Assembly: GCF_000420785.1 (NCBI RefSeq)
Contig: NZ_ATVP01000005.1
Span: 62,001 to 126,000 of the forward strand
From: Streptococcus hyovaginalis DSM 12219
GTDB taxonomy: Bacteria > Bacillota > Bacilli > Lactobacillales > Streptococcaceae
DNA: 64,000 nt
Direction: 5' to 3'
Under the pieces are notes generated by a model. That model was not told the origin of the DNA. It saw nothing but the letters and a program-made list of their open reading frames with translations, and did not search any database. A program made the position numbers and the translations under genes. Shown in pieces: positions 20,600-29,939 of this stretch. Numbering within the stretch: the first letter of the stretch is position 1; every line of letters begins with the position of its first letter.

Positions 20600-21044
20600 T
20601 ATTATTAACCGAGCTTTAATTTTTATTGATGAGGACTTGGATACAAAAGATAACGTGATAAAAAAAGTTTCCGAGAAAGCACAAGAAATTCAGTATGTTA
20701 AAGATGCACAAGAATATAATATTGCTGTATTGAAACGAGAAGATGAGGTATCAACAGCAATTGGATATGATATTGCGATACCTCACGGAAAAACTGATGT
20801 TGTTTTAAAACCATTTATAGCTTTTTTGAGAAGCAAGAAGCCTTTTAGATGGTCTGCAGGTTCCGAAGAACAAGCGCAACTTATTTTTCAAATTGGAGTT
20901 CCTGAGACAGGAACAGAAAAGTTACATTTAAAATTCATTTCAGAAGTTAGTAAAAAACTTTTAGATGAAGAGTTTAGAAATAAACTGTTAACACTAACAG
21001 ACAAAGAGAAAATTTATGAATTACTTAATTCAATTAATATTTAG
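20586..21044 (+). CDS. PTS fructose-family IIA component
   Basis: 152 residues of the PTS EIIA type 2 fold. The phosphorylated histidine is H67 in AIPHGK. It resembles the IIA domain at the end of the upstream regulator. It starts inside that regulator gene, suggesting translational coupling, and lies 12 bases before the IIB gene. It receives phosphate from HPr and passes it to IIB. Confidence 0.92.
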   Translation: MGENNIINRALIFIDEDLDTKDNVIKKVSEKAQEIQYVKDAQEYNIAVLKREDEVSTAIGYDIAIPHGKTDVVLKPFIAFLRSKKPFRWSAGSEEQAQLIFQIGVPETGTEKLHLKFISEVSKKLLDEEFRNKLLTLTDKEKIYELLNSINI

Positions 21045-21056
21045 GAGGAAATATTA

Positions 21057-21374
21057 ATGAAAATCGTAGCAGTAACAGCGTGTCCAACAGGCATTGCACA
21101 TACTTACATGGCTCAAGAAGCTATCGAAAAAGAAGCAGAGAAACGAGGCTTTGAATGTCAAGTAGAAACTCAAGGTGGTATGGGAATTGAGAATGAGTTA
21201 GAACAAGAAACTATTGATGAAGCAGACGTTGTGATTTTAGCAATTGCTGTTGAAATTGAAGGACATGACCGTTTTGATGAAAAAGATAGAAATGGACTAG
21301 TGCTTTCGGTTGATCCTGGTGAAGCAATTAGAAACCCAGAACAAGTACTCGATGATGCTCTAGCTTTGATATAG
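21057..21374 (+). CDS. PTS fructose-family IIB component
   Basis: 105-residue single-domain IIB with the phosphocysteine C9 in ACPTGIAHTYMA, the fructose-family signature. TAGGAGG precedes the ATG. It is a separate protein rather than fused to IIC as in classical FruA. Confidence 0.94.
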   Translation: MKIVAVTACPTGIAHTYMAQEAIEKEAEKRGFECQVETQGGMGIENELEQETIDEADVVILAIAVEIEGHDRFDEKDRNGLVLSVDPGEAIRNPEQVLDDALALI

Positions 21375-21385
21375 GAGGATGGAAA

Positions 21386-22453
21386 ATGGTGACTAAAAAA
21401 ACTTCCTTGTGGAAAGATGTTCAGAAGGCATTTAACACGGGTGTATCCTATATGCTTCCATCAGTAGTGGTTGGCGGTGTGTTTTTAGCGGTAGCTTTAT
21501 CTACTGGTAAGCCAACTGATAATGGAATGGAAATAACAAACCAATTCATGAAAAATTTAAATGATATTGGAGTTGCAGGATTTGCTATGATGATTCCATT
21601 GCTTTCTGGTTACATTGCGTATTCCATTGCTAGTAAACCGGCATTAGCTCCTGGTATGATTTTAGGATATATTGCCAATAATGCAATTGGGGAAGGACAG
21701 GTGAAAACAGGCTTCTTAGGAGCGATGTTACTTGGGGTATTGACAGGATATTTTGTTAAATGGACCAAAAAATGGAAGGTTTCTCCAACTGTTCGCACAT
21801 TGATGCCGATTTTGATTGTTCCTATACTAACAACTCTTGTATTAGGTTTGTTGTATATCTATGTGATTGCTGTACCAATTGGAGGAGCCATGGATTGGTT
21901 GGTAGCAACATTGGGAGAACTTCAAGGTGGCAGTGCAATCATTCTAGGACTAATCATCGGTGCAATGACAGCTGTTGATATGGGAGGTCCTATCAATAAG
22001 ACTGCAACAGCTTTTACATTAGCATTGATGGCAGAAGGGGTGTATTCTCCAAACGGTGCTCACCGTATTGCTGTAGCTATACCACCTTTAGCAATGGCAA
22101 TTTCAACATTTATTGATCGTAAGAAATATACTAAAGAAGACCAAGATTTAGGATATTCAGCCTTCTTCATGGGCCTTATTGGTATTACAGAAGGGGCAAT
22201 TCCATTTGCAGTCAAGGATATGAAGCGTGTTTTACCAGCAATTATTCTGGGTAGTGCCGTTGGAGGAGCATTAGGAATGGTGAATAATGTTGAGGCATTA
22301 GTTCCTCATGGTGGACTAATCATCTTGCCTGTCGTAAATGGAAAACTTTGGTATGCGACTGCGATGCTAATAGGTACATTAGTATCAGTCATTATCCTAC
22401 ATTTTACAAAACCTACATTGGAAAATAGCACCATAGAGAAAGATAGCAAATAA
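21386..22453 (+). CDS. PTS fructose-family IIC component (permease)
   Basis: 355-residue integral membrane protein with about nine to ten hydrophobic segments and the conserved MGGPINKTA and GITEGAIPF motifs of fructose-family IIC. Length is normal for a stand-alone IIC. It imports and phosphorylates the sugar together with the two preceding components. The real substrate is not deducible; fructose is only the family name. Confidence 0.93.
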   Translation: MVTKKTSLWKDVQKAFNTGVSYMLPSVVVGGVFLAVALSTGKPTDNGMEITNQFMKNLNDIGVAGFAMMIPLLSGYIAYSIASKPALAPGMILGYIANNAIGEGQVKTGFLGAMLLGVLTGYFVKWTKKWKVSPTVRTLMPILIVPILTTLVLGLLYIYVIAVPIGGAMDWLVATLGELQGGSAIILGLIIGAMTAVDMGGPINKTATAFTLALMAEGVYSPNGAHRIAVAIPPLAMAISTFIDRKKYTKEDQDLGYSAFFMGLIGITEGAIPFAVKDMKRVLPAIILGSAVGGALGMVNNVEALVPHGGLIILPVVNGKLWYATAMLIGTLVSVIILHFTKPTLENSTIEKDSK

Positions 22454-22468
22454 AAAGGAGTAGTTATT

Positions 22469-23743
22469 ATGACAAAATTATCTATTAGACAAACTGTTCA
22501 AGCACTTTTAGAACTTCAAAAGACAGGAGAGTCTGCGACAATCTTAGGAATCGGACCAATGTCTAAAAACTGTGTACAAGCAACTTTGGAATTATCACAA
22601 GAAGATGATTACCCAGTTATGTTCATTGCTAGTCGTAACCAAGTTGACCTAGACGAGTTGGGTGGAGGATATGTACAAGGGTGGAATCAATTCACATTTG
22701 CACAAGCTGTTAAAGAAGTTGCTGAAGAAATCAATTATGACAACCTCTATTATCTCTGCCGAGATCACGGTGGGCCATGGCAACGTGATAAAGAGAGAAA
22801 TGATCATTTGCCTATCGAAGAAGCAATGGAACTTGGTAGAAAATCATATATTGGAGATATGGAGGCAGGTTTCGACTTGCTGATGATTGATCCAACTAAA
22901 GATCCTTTTGAAGTTGGTAAAGTCATCCCATTGGATACTGTTTTAGAGCGAACTGTTGAGCTAATCGATTTTTGTGAAAAAGAACGTAAAGCACGTCATT
23001 TACCTGAGATAGGTTATGAAGTAGGAACTGAAGAAACTAATGGTGGCCTAACATCAACTGAAACCTATGAAACATTCATTAAACGTCTCCAGGTTGAACT
23101 TGAAAAACGTGATTTACCAATGCCTACTTTTATTGTTGGTCAAACAGGAACTTTAACTCGTAAAACAGAACAAGTAGGGCATTTTAACTTTAAGAATGCT
23201 TACGACTTAGCACAAATGGCTAAAAAGTATGGAGTTGGTTTGAAAGAACACAATGGTGATTATCTAGATGATGTGACTTTACTAGAACATATTCCAGCTT
23301 CAATCACAGCGACTAATGTGGCACCGCAGTATGGAACCGAAGAAACTCGAGCATATTTAAATTTAGCCAAGGTTGAAGCTAAGTTAGTGGAATACGGTCT
23401 TATTGAACATCCTTCTAATATTGCTAAGACTCTACTTGTAAAAGCAATCGAAAGTGAACGTTGGAGAAAATGGATGGTTGGAGACCAAGTCAATTTAACT
23501 GTAGACGAGATTTTGTCTGGTAGTGTAGCCTTACAGGAAGAAATCTTAGACATCGCGGGACATTATACTTTTAATGATGATGAAGTGAAAGAGGAAATTG
23601 AAAAACTTTATCGAAATCTTGCTAGACATAATATTGATGGAAAACGCTATGTTATTGATCATATTAAGCGTCCAATTAGAGATTATGCAGAATGTTATAA
23701 TTTGAAAGGTGCTACAAGCAGAATCAAATCAGTAATTCATTGA
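22469..23743 (+). CDS. GatZ/KbaZ-like protein (class II tagatose-1,6-bisphosphate aldolase non-catalytic subunit family)
   Basis: 424 residues, family length. It has GPMSKNCV near the start, CRDHGGPWQRD, and EVGTEETNGGL, all typical of GatZ/KbaZ/AgaZ. In enterobacteria this family stabilises the catalytic GatY/KbaY subunit. No GatY/KbaY gene is present in this window. It is directly downstream of PTS IIC with its own AAGGAG site, so it presumably acts on the sugar phosphate made by this PTS. Whether it has catalytic activity itself is open. Confidence 0.85.
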   Translation: MTKLSIRQTVQALLELQKTGESATILGIGPMSKNCVQATLELSQEDDYPVMFIASRNQVDLDELGGGYVQGWNQFTFAQAVKEVAEEINYDNLYYLCRDHGGPWQRDKERNDHLPIEEAMELGRKSYIGDMEAGFDLLMIDPTKDPFEVGKVIPLDTVLERTVELIDFCEKERKARHLPEIGYEVGTEETNGGLTSTETYETFIKRLQVELEKRDLPMPTFIVGQTGTLTRKTEQVGHFNFKNAYDLAQMAKKYGVGLKEHNGDYLDDVTLLEHIPASITATNVAPQYGTEETRAYLNLAKVEAKLVEYGLIEHPSNIAKTLLVKAIESERWRKWMVGDQVNLTVDEILSGSVALQEEILDIAGHYTFNDDEVKEEIEKLYRNLARHNIDGKRYVIDHIKRPIRDYAECYNLKGATSRIKSVIH

Positions 23744-23785
23744 TAATAGGTGTAAAGTGGATAACATTAGAAAATAGGTGAAAGT

Positions 23786-23821
23786 ACATAAAATGTCTGA
23801 ATAACACTAGACATTTTATGT
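23786..23821 (+). repeat. perfect inverted repeat between GatZ-like and HAD genes
   Basis: ACATAAAATGTCT (23786-23798) and its exact reverse complement (23809-23821), separated by ten bases. There is no T run after it, so it is not a classical terminator. It ends nine bases before the HAD start codon. It could be an operator or an RNA hairpin hindering translation. Confidence 0.7.
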
Positions 23822-23830
23822 CGATATATT

Positions 23831-24529
23831 ATGATAAAAGCAATTTTTTTTGACCTTGATGATACTTTATATGATCAACTAGAACCATTTGAACTAGCAT
23901 TTAGGCAAACATTTGAAAATATCAATGTTCCTATATCGGAAATTTATACATTAAGTCGTCAATACAGTGACCGAGTTTTTGAAAAATCAGAATCTGGTGA
24001 AATGACTATACAGGATATGCATATGTATAGAATTAAAGCTGCTCTAGAAGATTTTTCCATCATCATTACAGATGAAGCTGCTATTTTATTTCAAAAAAAG
24101 TATGCACTTAATCAAGGGAATATCGAATTAGATAGTAGATTAGCCATGTTATTTGAGTTTCTTAAAAAAAATAGAACTAAAATAGGCATCATTACCAATG
24201 GTCCTAAAGAGCATCAATATCATAAAATCAAACAGCTTGGCTTATACCAATGGTTTGATAGAGAAAATATTCTTATTTCTTCAGAAATAGGCATTGCCAA
24301 GCCTAACAAAAAAATATTTGATTTAGCGAAAGATGAAAATGATTCAGAAACATACCTTTATGTAGGTGACTCTTTTGAAAATGATGTTGTTGGTGCTAAA
24401 TCAGCAGGATGGCAGACAGTTTGGTTCAATAGGCGAGGTAATATAAAATCCAATATTGAATATCAAGCGGATTATCAAGTTAATGATTTAGATGATTTAT
24501 ATAGTTTAATTACAGCAATCATTCGGTAA
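23831..24529 (+). CDS. HAD-IA family hydrolase
   Basis: 232-residue phosphatase-type HAD with motif I DLDDTLYD, a helical C1 cap, motif II ITNGP, motif III lysine in GIAKPNKKIF and motif IV VGDSFENDV. YjjG-type nucleotidases look similar, but the substrate cannot be assigned. No Shine-Dalgarno is visible before the ATG at 23831, and a perfect inverted repeat ends nine bases upstream. It follows the GatZ-like gene by 87 bases and may belong to the same transcript. Confidence 0.86.
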   Translation: MIKAIFFDLDDTLYDQLEPFELAFRQTFENINVPISEIYTLSRQYSDRVFEKSESGEMTIQDMHMYRIKAALEDFSIIITDEAAILFQKKYALNQGNIELDSRLAMLFEFLKKNRTKIGIITNGPKEHQYHKIKQLGLYQWFDRENILISSEIGIAKPNKKIFDLAKDENDSETYLYVGDSFENDVVGAKSAGWQTVWFNRRGNIKSNIEYQADYQVNDLDDLYSLITAIIR

Positions 24530-24644
24530 TGGTGGCTATATCAAGAAATCATAAGTTGTTTTCACTTGTTTTTTTGAAAAATCTATTTGAAAAATAGTGG
24601 TTTTTAAGAAAAAATAAGAAAATAATGAAACAATCCCTAAATCA

Positions 24645-24673
24645 TTGACTTTGAAACAGAAAACGATTACAAT
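24645..24673 (+). promoter_or_regulatory. promoter of the transaldolase gene with cre over the -10 box
   Basis: TTGACT at 24645-24650, 17 bases, TACAAT at 24668-24673. CAGAAAACGATTACAA at 24657-24672 fits the cre consensus at about 14 of 16 positions and overlaps the -10. This duplicates the design of the PTS block promoter at 18645-18673. Confidence 0.75.
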
Positions 24674-24747
24674 TCTAGGGGAATGGCATTTTTAATGATG
24701 TCATCTTGGAAACAAAATTTATTTTTAAAAGGTGCAAAGGAGCTTAC

Positions 24748-25392
24748 ATGAAATTTTTCTTAGATACAGCTAATGTAGAAGCGATCAAGGAAATCAACAG
24801 TCTGGGTATTGTTGATGGCGTAACGACCAATCCAACCATCATTTCAAAAGAGGGACGTGATTTTGAAGAGGTCATTAAAGAGATTTGTACAATTGTTGAT
24901 GGTCCTGTTTCAGCTGAGGTGACGGGACTCTTAGCTGATGAGATGGTTGAAGAAGCTAGAGTTATTGCCAAATGGGCTGACAATGTAGTTATCAAAATTC
25001 CAATGACAACGGAAGGACTTAAAGCAGTTAATATCTTGTCAAAAGAAGGTATTAAGACTAATGTGACCCTTATCTTCACGGTTTCTCAAGGCTTGATGGC
25101 TATGAAAGCAGGAGCGACCTTTATCAGTCCATTCATCGGTCGTCTAGAAGATATTGGCACGGATGCTTATCAGCTGATTTTAGAGTTGAGAAATATCATC
25201 GACTTATATGGATTTGAAACGGAGATTATCGCAGCAAGCATTCGCAATACGGCCCATGTTGAAAGAGTCGCTGGGCTTGGTGCACATATTGCTACCATAC
25301 CAGATGCCTTGTTTGAAAAAATGACCAAGCATCCCCTAACGGATTCTGGTATTGAAACTTTCTTAAAAGATTGGGAAGCGTTTAAACAATAG
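24748..25392 (+). CDS. tal: small transaldolase (TalC-type; often annotated fructose-6-phosphate aldolase)
   Basis: 214-residue TIM-barrel class I aldolase. The Schiff-base lysine is K83 in VIKIPMT, with DTAN and GVTTNP near the N-terminus. The residue matching Q59 of E. coli FSA is E57 (SAEV) and the one matching Y131 is F129 (SPFIGR). Glu/Phe is the transaldolase pair, so sedoheptulose/fructose transfer is more likely than FSA activity. The ATG at 24748 follows AAAGGAG; the frame open from 24706 was rejected. It lies next to tkt, consistent with non-oxidative pentose phosphate metabolism, and is under a cre-type promoter. Confidence 0.9.
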   Translation: MKFFLDTANVEAIKEINSLGIVDGVTTNPTIISKEGRDFEEVIKEICTIVDGPVSAEVTGLLADEMVEEARVIAKWADNVVIKIPMTTEGLKAVNILSKEGIKTNVTLIFTVSQGLMAMKAGATFISPFIGRLEDIGTDAYQLILELRNIIDLYGFETEIIAASIRNTAHVERVAGLGAHIATIPDALFEKMTKHPLTDSGIETFLKDWEAFKQ

Positions 25393-25397
25393 ACAGA

Positions 25398-25430
25398 ACA
25401 AGTGTCTGAAAACATTCAGGCACTTTGTTT
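25398..25430 (+). terminator. intrinsic terminator after tal
   Basis: AAGTGTCTGAA (25400-25410) pairs with TTCAGGCACTT (25415-25425) around an AACA loop, followed by TGTTTT. It makes tal and tkt separate transcripts, at least in part. Confidence 0.82.
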
Positions 25431-25450
25431 TAAGAATATTACTTAATGAG

Positions 25451-25478
25451 TTAAATAAGATCGATTTTATGGTATAAT
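25451..25478 (+). promoter_or_regulatory. promoter of tkt
   Basis: TTAAAT at 25451-25456, 16 bases, TATAAT at 25473-25478 with a TGG extension. No cre overlaps it, unlike the tal promoter. Confidence 0.65.
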
Positions 25479-25541
25479 TAAACCGATTACAGACCTATTT
25501 CTGCGAAATGGTAACCCATTTCTTGTCATAAAGGAGGAATT

Positions 25542-27527
25542 ATGACTTTTGATACAGTTGATCACTTAGCGGTAAACACCATCCGTTCACTTTCTATGGA
25601 TATGGTTCAAAAAGCCAACTCTGGGCATCCGGGTCTTCCTATGGGAGCTGCTCCTATGGCTTATGTGCTCTGGAACCAATTCTTGACTGCAAATCCAAAA
25701 ACAGGACGTACTTGGAGTAACCGTGATCGCTTTGTTCTTTCAGCAGGTCATGGAAGTGCTTTGTTATATAGCTTACTGCACTTATCAGGCTATGACATCT
25801 CTATGGAAGATATTAAGAATTTCCGCCAATTTGGTTCAAAAACTCCAGGTCACCCTGAAGTGAACCATACTGATGGGGTTGAAGCAACGACAGGTCCGCT
25901 TGGTCAAGGTATTGCTAACGCTGTGGGAATGGCAATGGCAGAGGCGCATTTGGCTGCAAAATACAATAAACCTGGCTTTGATATCGTTGATCACTATACT
26001 TTTGCACTCAATGGTGATGGTGACTTGATGGAAGGTGTTTCTCAAGAAGCAGCTAGCCTTGCGGGACATCTAAAATTAGGGAAATTGGTTCTTCTTTACG
26101 ATTCAAACGACATCTCACTTGATGGACCAACCTCTATGGCTTTTACGGAAAGTGTTAAGGAACGCTTTGAGGCCTATGGTTGGCAGCATCTTTTTGTAAA
26201 AGATGGTAATGACATGGATGCCATTGCCAAAGCAATCGCAGAAGCTAAGGCAGAAACAGGCAAACCAACCATCATTGAAATTAAAACCATCATTGGATAT
26301 GGTGCCAAAAATCAAGGGACATCAGCCGTTCATGGAGCACCTCTTGGGGATGAAGGAATTGCACATGCCAAAGAGGTTTATGGCTACGATCATCCAGCAT
26401 TTACAGTGCCAGAAGAAGTTGCTGAGCGCTTTGCTCAAGGGATCCAAAAGCGTGGTCAAGAATCGGAAGCAGCTTGGAATGAACTGTTTGCGAAATATCA
26501 AGAGCAGTATCCTGAGCTTGCAGCAGATTATACTGAGGCCTTCACACTGAAACCTGTTGAAGTTGAGCTTGAAGCGCATGAAGTGGGTGCAAGTGCCGCT
26601 AGTCGTGTTAGTAGCCAAGCTGCTATTCAGCAGATTTCTGAGCAAGTGTCTTACTTCTGGGGAGGTTCAGCAGACCTCTCAGGCTCAAACAATACCATGG
26701 TAAAAGCAGAGACAGACTATCAAGCTGACAATTATCAAGGTCGTAATATCTGGTTTGGTGTTCGTGAGTTTGCTATGGCAGCAGCTATGAATGGTATCGC
26801 CCTACATGGTGGTAGCCGTGTCTATGGCGGAACCTTCTTCGTCTTCTCAAATTATCTCCTCCCAGCTGTTCGTATGGCAGCTTTACAAGAATTACCAACT
26901 GTTTACGTCATGACACATGATTCTGTAGCAGTTGGAGAAGACGGACCAACTCATGAGCCAATCGAGCAATTGGCAAGTGTTCGTTCTATGCCAAACTTAA
27001 ACGTCATTCGTCCAGCTGACGGTAACGAGGTTAATGCAGCATGGAAGCGTGCCCTTAGTGAAACGAAAACACCAACCATGTTAGTTTTGACTCGTCAAAA
27101 CTTACCAGTTCTTGAGGGAACGGCTGCCTTGGCAGAAGAAGGACTGAATAAAGGGGCATACATCATTTCGGAAGCAGCGGGTGATTTGGATGGTATCATC
27201 ATTGCGACAGGATCTGAAGTTAAATTAGCTTTAGACACGCAAGAAGCTTTGGCAAATGAAGGGACATATGTTCGTGTTGTATCTATGCCATCACAAAATC
27301 TCTTTGATGCTCAACCACAGGAGTATAAAGAGGAAATCCTTCCAAGTAGTGTTACAAAACGTCTGGCAATCGAAGCAGCAGCAAGTTATGGTTGGGAACG
27401 TTATACAGGACTTAATGGCGCCATCCTCAGTATTGATACTTGGGGAACATCTGCACCGGGCCAAAAAGTACTCGAAGAATATGGCTTTACAGTAGAGAAT
27501 GCAACAGACCTCTACAAATCACTTTAA
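25542..27527 (+). CDS. tkt: transketolase
   Basis: 661-residue thiamine-diphosphate enzyme, full length, that transfers two-carbon ketol units between sugar phosphates. It has [12 protein letters not shown] at the start, the ThDP motif [14 protein letters not shown], the pyrimidine-domain [13 protein letters not shown] and [20 protein letters not shown] precedes the ATG. It is paired with the transaldolase gene but has its own promoter and a strong terminator on each side. Confidence 0.97.
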   Translation: MTFDTVDHLAVNTIRSLSMDMVQKANSGHPGLPMGAAPMAYVLWNQFLTANPKTGRTWSNRDRFVLSAGHGSALLYSLLHLSGYDISMEDIKNFRQFGSKTPGHPEVNHTDGVEATTGPLGQGIANAVGMAMAEAHLAAKYNKPGFDIVDHYTFALNGDGDLMEGVSQEAASLAGHLKLGKLVLLYDSNDISLDGPTSMAFTESVKERFEAYGWQHLFVKDGNDMDAIAKAIAEAKAETGKPTIIEIKTIIGYGAKNQGTSAVHGAPLGDEGIAHAKEVYGYDHPAFTVPEEVAERFAQGIQKRGQESEAAWNELFAKYQEQYPELAADYTEAFTLKPVEVELEAHEVGASAASRVSSQAAIQQISEQVSYFWGGSADLSGSNNTMVKAETDYQADNYQGRNIWFGVREFAMAAAMNGIALHGGSRVYGGTFFVFSNYLLPAVRMAALQELPTVYVMTHDSVAVGEDGPTHEPIEQLASVRSMPNLNVIRPADGNEVNAAWKRALSETKTPTMLVLTRQNLPVLEGTAALAEEGLNKGAYIISEAAGDLDGIIIATGSEVKLALDTQEALANEGTYVRVVSMPSQNLFDAQPQEYKEEILPSSVTKRLAIEAAASYGWERYTGLNGAILSIDTWGTSAPGQKVLEEYGFTVENATDLYKSL

Positions 27528-27569
27528 AGTTTAAGAACTTAGTGACACTAAAAAGAAGCAAATGCGTTG

Positions 27570-27627
27570 AAAAGAGTTCGTTAACAAGGATTGTAGACTT
27601 GTTGGCGGGCTCTTTTGCCTTTTTTTA
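27570..27627 (+). terminator. intrinsic terminator after tkt
   Basis: Long stem: 27570-27588 (AAAAGAG...AACAAG) pairs with 27598-27616 (CTTGTTGG...CTCTTTT) with several U-G pairs, then a run of seven Ts. Confidence 0.82.
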
Positions 27628-27747
27628 TTACCTGCTTGACTGCTTTATATAGCTATTTCATGATTGTCAAGGATTACAAATGCTAGTGATTGACATGTTA
27701 TCAGCCCTTTTTATAAGCATTAGCTATCCTATTTTCAAAAAATTTAG

Positions 27748-27753
27748 TATAAT
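27748..27753 (+). promoter_or_regulatory. -10 box of proB
   Basis: TATAAT ends six bases before the proB ATG at 27760, with no ribosome site between. No convincing -35 or TGn extension is visible. Confidence 0.5.
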
Positions 27754-27759
27754 TTGGCT

Positions 27760-28563
27760 ATGAAACGTGAATTTAGTAGAGTGAAACGATTAGTTATAAA
27801 AATAGGGACCAGTTCTTTGGTACTTCCAAATGGGAAAATTAATTTGGAGAAGATTGACCATTTGGCTTTTGTGATTTCTAATTTACAAACAAAAGGATTT
27901 GAGCCCATCCTTGTCTCGTCAGGGGCTATGGGCTTTGGGTTAAATGTTCTTGAAATGAATAAGCGTCCCCATGATCTAGCGAAACAACAAGCAGTATCTA
28001 GTGTGGGCCAAGTCGCTATGATGGGGCTGTATGCACAGATTTTCTCGCATTACCAAACACAGGTGTCGCAAGTGTTGTTAACACGCGATGTTGTGGAATA
28101 CCCAGAAAGTCTGGCCAATGTTACCAATGCCTTTGACAGTTTATTAGAAATGGGCGTTGTGCCAATAGTTAATGAAAACGATGCTGTCAGTGTCGATGAG
28201 ATGGACCATGCCACAAAGTTTGGAGATAACGATCGTCTTTCAGCAATTGTGGCTGAGATTGTCAATGCGGATCTCTTGATCATGTTATCGGATATTGATG
28301 GTCTCTATGATAAAAATCCTACCATCTATGACGATGCTGTTTTACGAACGCATGTTAGCGAGATTACCGAAGAGATTTTAAAATCAGCAGGTGGCGCTGG
28401 TTCTAAATTTGGTACTGGTGGCATGATGAGTAAAATTCAGTCAGCTCAAATGGTCTTTGAACGTGACGGACAGATGATTCTGATGAATGGGAAAAATCCT
28501 AGAGACATTCTCAGGGTTCTTGAAGGTCAGATGATTGGTACCTTTTTTAAGCAAGATAAATAG
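27760..28563 (+). CDS. proB: glutamate 5-kinase
   Basis: 267-residue amino acid kinase for the first step of proline synthesis. It has [30 protein letters not shown] and GTGGMMSK. It lacks the C-terminal PUA domain of the E. coli enzyme, as is usual in streptococci. The start chosen is ATG 27760; a TTG two codons upstream abuts the -10 box and cannot be transcribed from it. It is followed by proA after 11 bases. Translation may be leaderless. Confidence 0.95.
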   Translation: MKREFSRVKRLVIKIGTSSLVLPNGKINLEKIDHLAFVISNLQTKGFEPILVSSGAMGFGLNVLEMNKRPHDLAKQQAVSSVGQVAMMGLYAQIFSHYQTQVSQVLLTRDVVEYPESLANVTNAFDSLLEMGVVPIVNENDAVSVDEMDHATKFGDNDRLSAIVAEIVNADLLIMLSDIDGLYDKNPTIYDDAVLRTHVSEITEEILKSAGGAGSKFGTGGMMSKIQSAQMVFERDGQMILMNGKNPRDILRVLEGQMIGTFFKQDK

Positions 28564-28574
28564 GAGGTTTTGTT

Positions 28575-29825
28575 ATGGCAATCATTGAAACACTGGGTCA
28601 AAATGCCCGAAAAGCTAGTAAAGAGTTAGCAACCTTATCAACTTGGGAGAAAAATAAGGTTCTTCTAGCCTTAGCAGATGCTCTTGTAGCAAATGGCGAC
28701 GCTATTTTGGAAGCGAATCAGCAAGATATTTTAGCAGCGAGTAATCACGGGATTTCAGAGGTCATGGTTGACCGTCTCCGTTTAACAAAAGAGCGGATAG
28801 CAGGTATAGCTGAAGGTGTGAGACAAGTCGCCGATTTGTCAGATCCCGTTGGTCAAGTCGTTCGAGGTTACACGAATTTGGATGGGTTAAAAATCGTTCA
28901 AAAGCGTGTGCCTTTGGGCGTTATTGCTATGATTTTTGAAAGTCGTCCAAATGTGTCAATTGATGCTTTTAGCTTGGCTTTTAAGACCAACAACGCCATT
29001 ATTTTACGTGGTGGTAGAGATGCCATCCATTCCAATAAAGCTTTAATTAAAGTTGCACGCCGAGTGATTGCGGCCGCAGGCTATAATCCTGACCTTGTTC
29101 AGTTGGTTGAGGATACTTCTCATGCAGTGGCTGAAGAGTTGATGAGAGCAACAGACTACGTTGATTTGTTGATACCTCGTGGTGGTGCTAGACTGATTCA
29201 AACCGTTAAGGAGAAAGCAAAGGTACCTATCATTGAAACAGGGGTTGGTAATGTTCATATTTATGTGGACAAATATGCTGACCTGGACATGGCAGCTAAG
29301 ATTGTAGTCAATGCTAAAACATCTCGTCCTAGTGTTTGTAATGCTGCTGAGAGCCTAGTCGTTCATAGCAGTGTTGTTGCCGAATTTCTTCCAAAATTGG
29401 AGCAAGAAGTGGCAAAAGCTCATCCGATTGAATTCCGAGCTGATGATCGTTCGATTGCTTATTTGAGCCAAGCTGTCCCAGCTCGCCCAGAGGATTTTGC
29501 AACCGAATTTCTCGATTATGTGATGTCTGTAAAAGTGGTGGACCATTTTGACGAAGCCTTAGAATGGATTAACACGTATACAACACACCATTCTGAAAGT
29601 ATTATTACCCAAGATATTAGGCGTGCAGATGCCTTTCAAGAGATGATCGATGCTGCAGCGGTTTATGTCAATGCTTCAACACGATTTACTGATGGCTTTA
29701 TTTTTGGCTTAGGTGCAGAAATTGGGATATCCACACAGAAGATGCATGCCCGTGGCCCGATGGGCTTAGAAGCGCTCACCTCAACCAAATTTTATATAAA
29801 CGGCCAAGGTCAAATTCGAGAATAA
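28575..29825 (+). CDS. proA: glutamate-5-semialdehyde dehydrogenase (gamma-glutamyl phosphate reductase)
   Basis: 416-residue NADPH-dependent enzyme of the aldehyde dehydrogenase superfamily, second step of proline synthesis. Conserved blocks are [27 protein letters not shown], and the catalytic cysteine in [19 protein letters not shown] precedes the ATG. It forms a two-gene operon with proB, closed by a terminator at 29841. Confidence 0.97.
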   Translation: MAIIETLGQNARKASKELATLSTWEKNKVLLALADALVANGDAILEANQQDILAASNHGISEVMVDRLRLTKERIAGIAEGVRQVADLSDPVGQVVRGYTNLDGLKIVQKRVPLGVIAMIFESRPNVSIDAFSLAFKTNNAIILRGGRDAIHSNKALIKVARRVIAAAGYNPDLVQLVEDTSHAVAEELMRATDYVDLLIPRGGARLIQTVKEKAKVPIIETGVGNVHIYVDKYADLDMAAKIVVNAKTSRPSVCNAAESLVVHSSVVAEFLPKLEQEVAKAHPIEFRADDRSIAYLSQAVPARPEDFATEFLDYVMSVKVVDHFDEALEWINTYTTHHSESIITQDIRRADAFQEMIDAAAVYVNASTRFTDGFIFGLGAEIGISTQKMHARGPMGLEALTSTKFYINGQGQIRE

Positions 29826-29840
29826 GGATCAGTAATACGT

Positions 29841-29868
29841 CTCCTAGAATTTATTTCTAGGAGTTTTT
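29841..29868 (+). terminator. intrinsic terminator after proBA
   Basis: CTCCTAGAA (29841-29849) pairs with TTCTAGGAG (29855-29863), followed by TTTTT. Confidence 0.88.
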
Positions 29869-29923
29869 CGCTGTCAACCTCTAACAGCGCTCAGCTTTCT
29901 TTAAGGAAACCCGTTGTCATTTG

Positions 29924-29932
29924 TGATATAAT
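29924..29932 (+). promoter_or_regulatory. extended -10 promoter of the rsmH-ftsL-pbp2X-mraY operon
   Basis: TGATATAAT is an extended -10 ending seven bases before the rsmH ATG, so transcription should start at or next to that codon. No good -35 is present at the right distance. Confidence 0.65.
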
Positions 29933-29939
29933 AAAAGTT

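Noticed and set aside
24748..25392. Fructose-6-phosphate aldolase call for the small aldolase
   Set aside because: The deciding residues are E57 and F129 instead of Gln and Tyr, so transaldolase is better supported.
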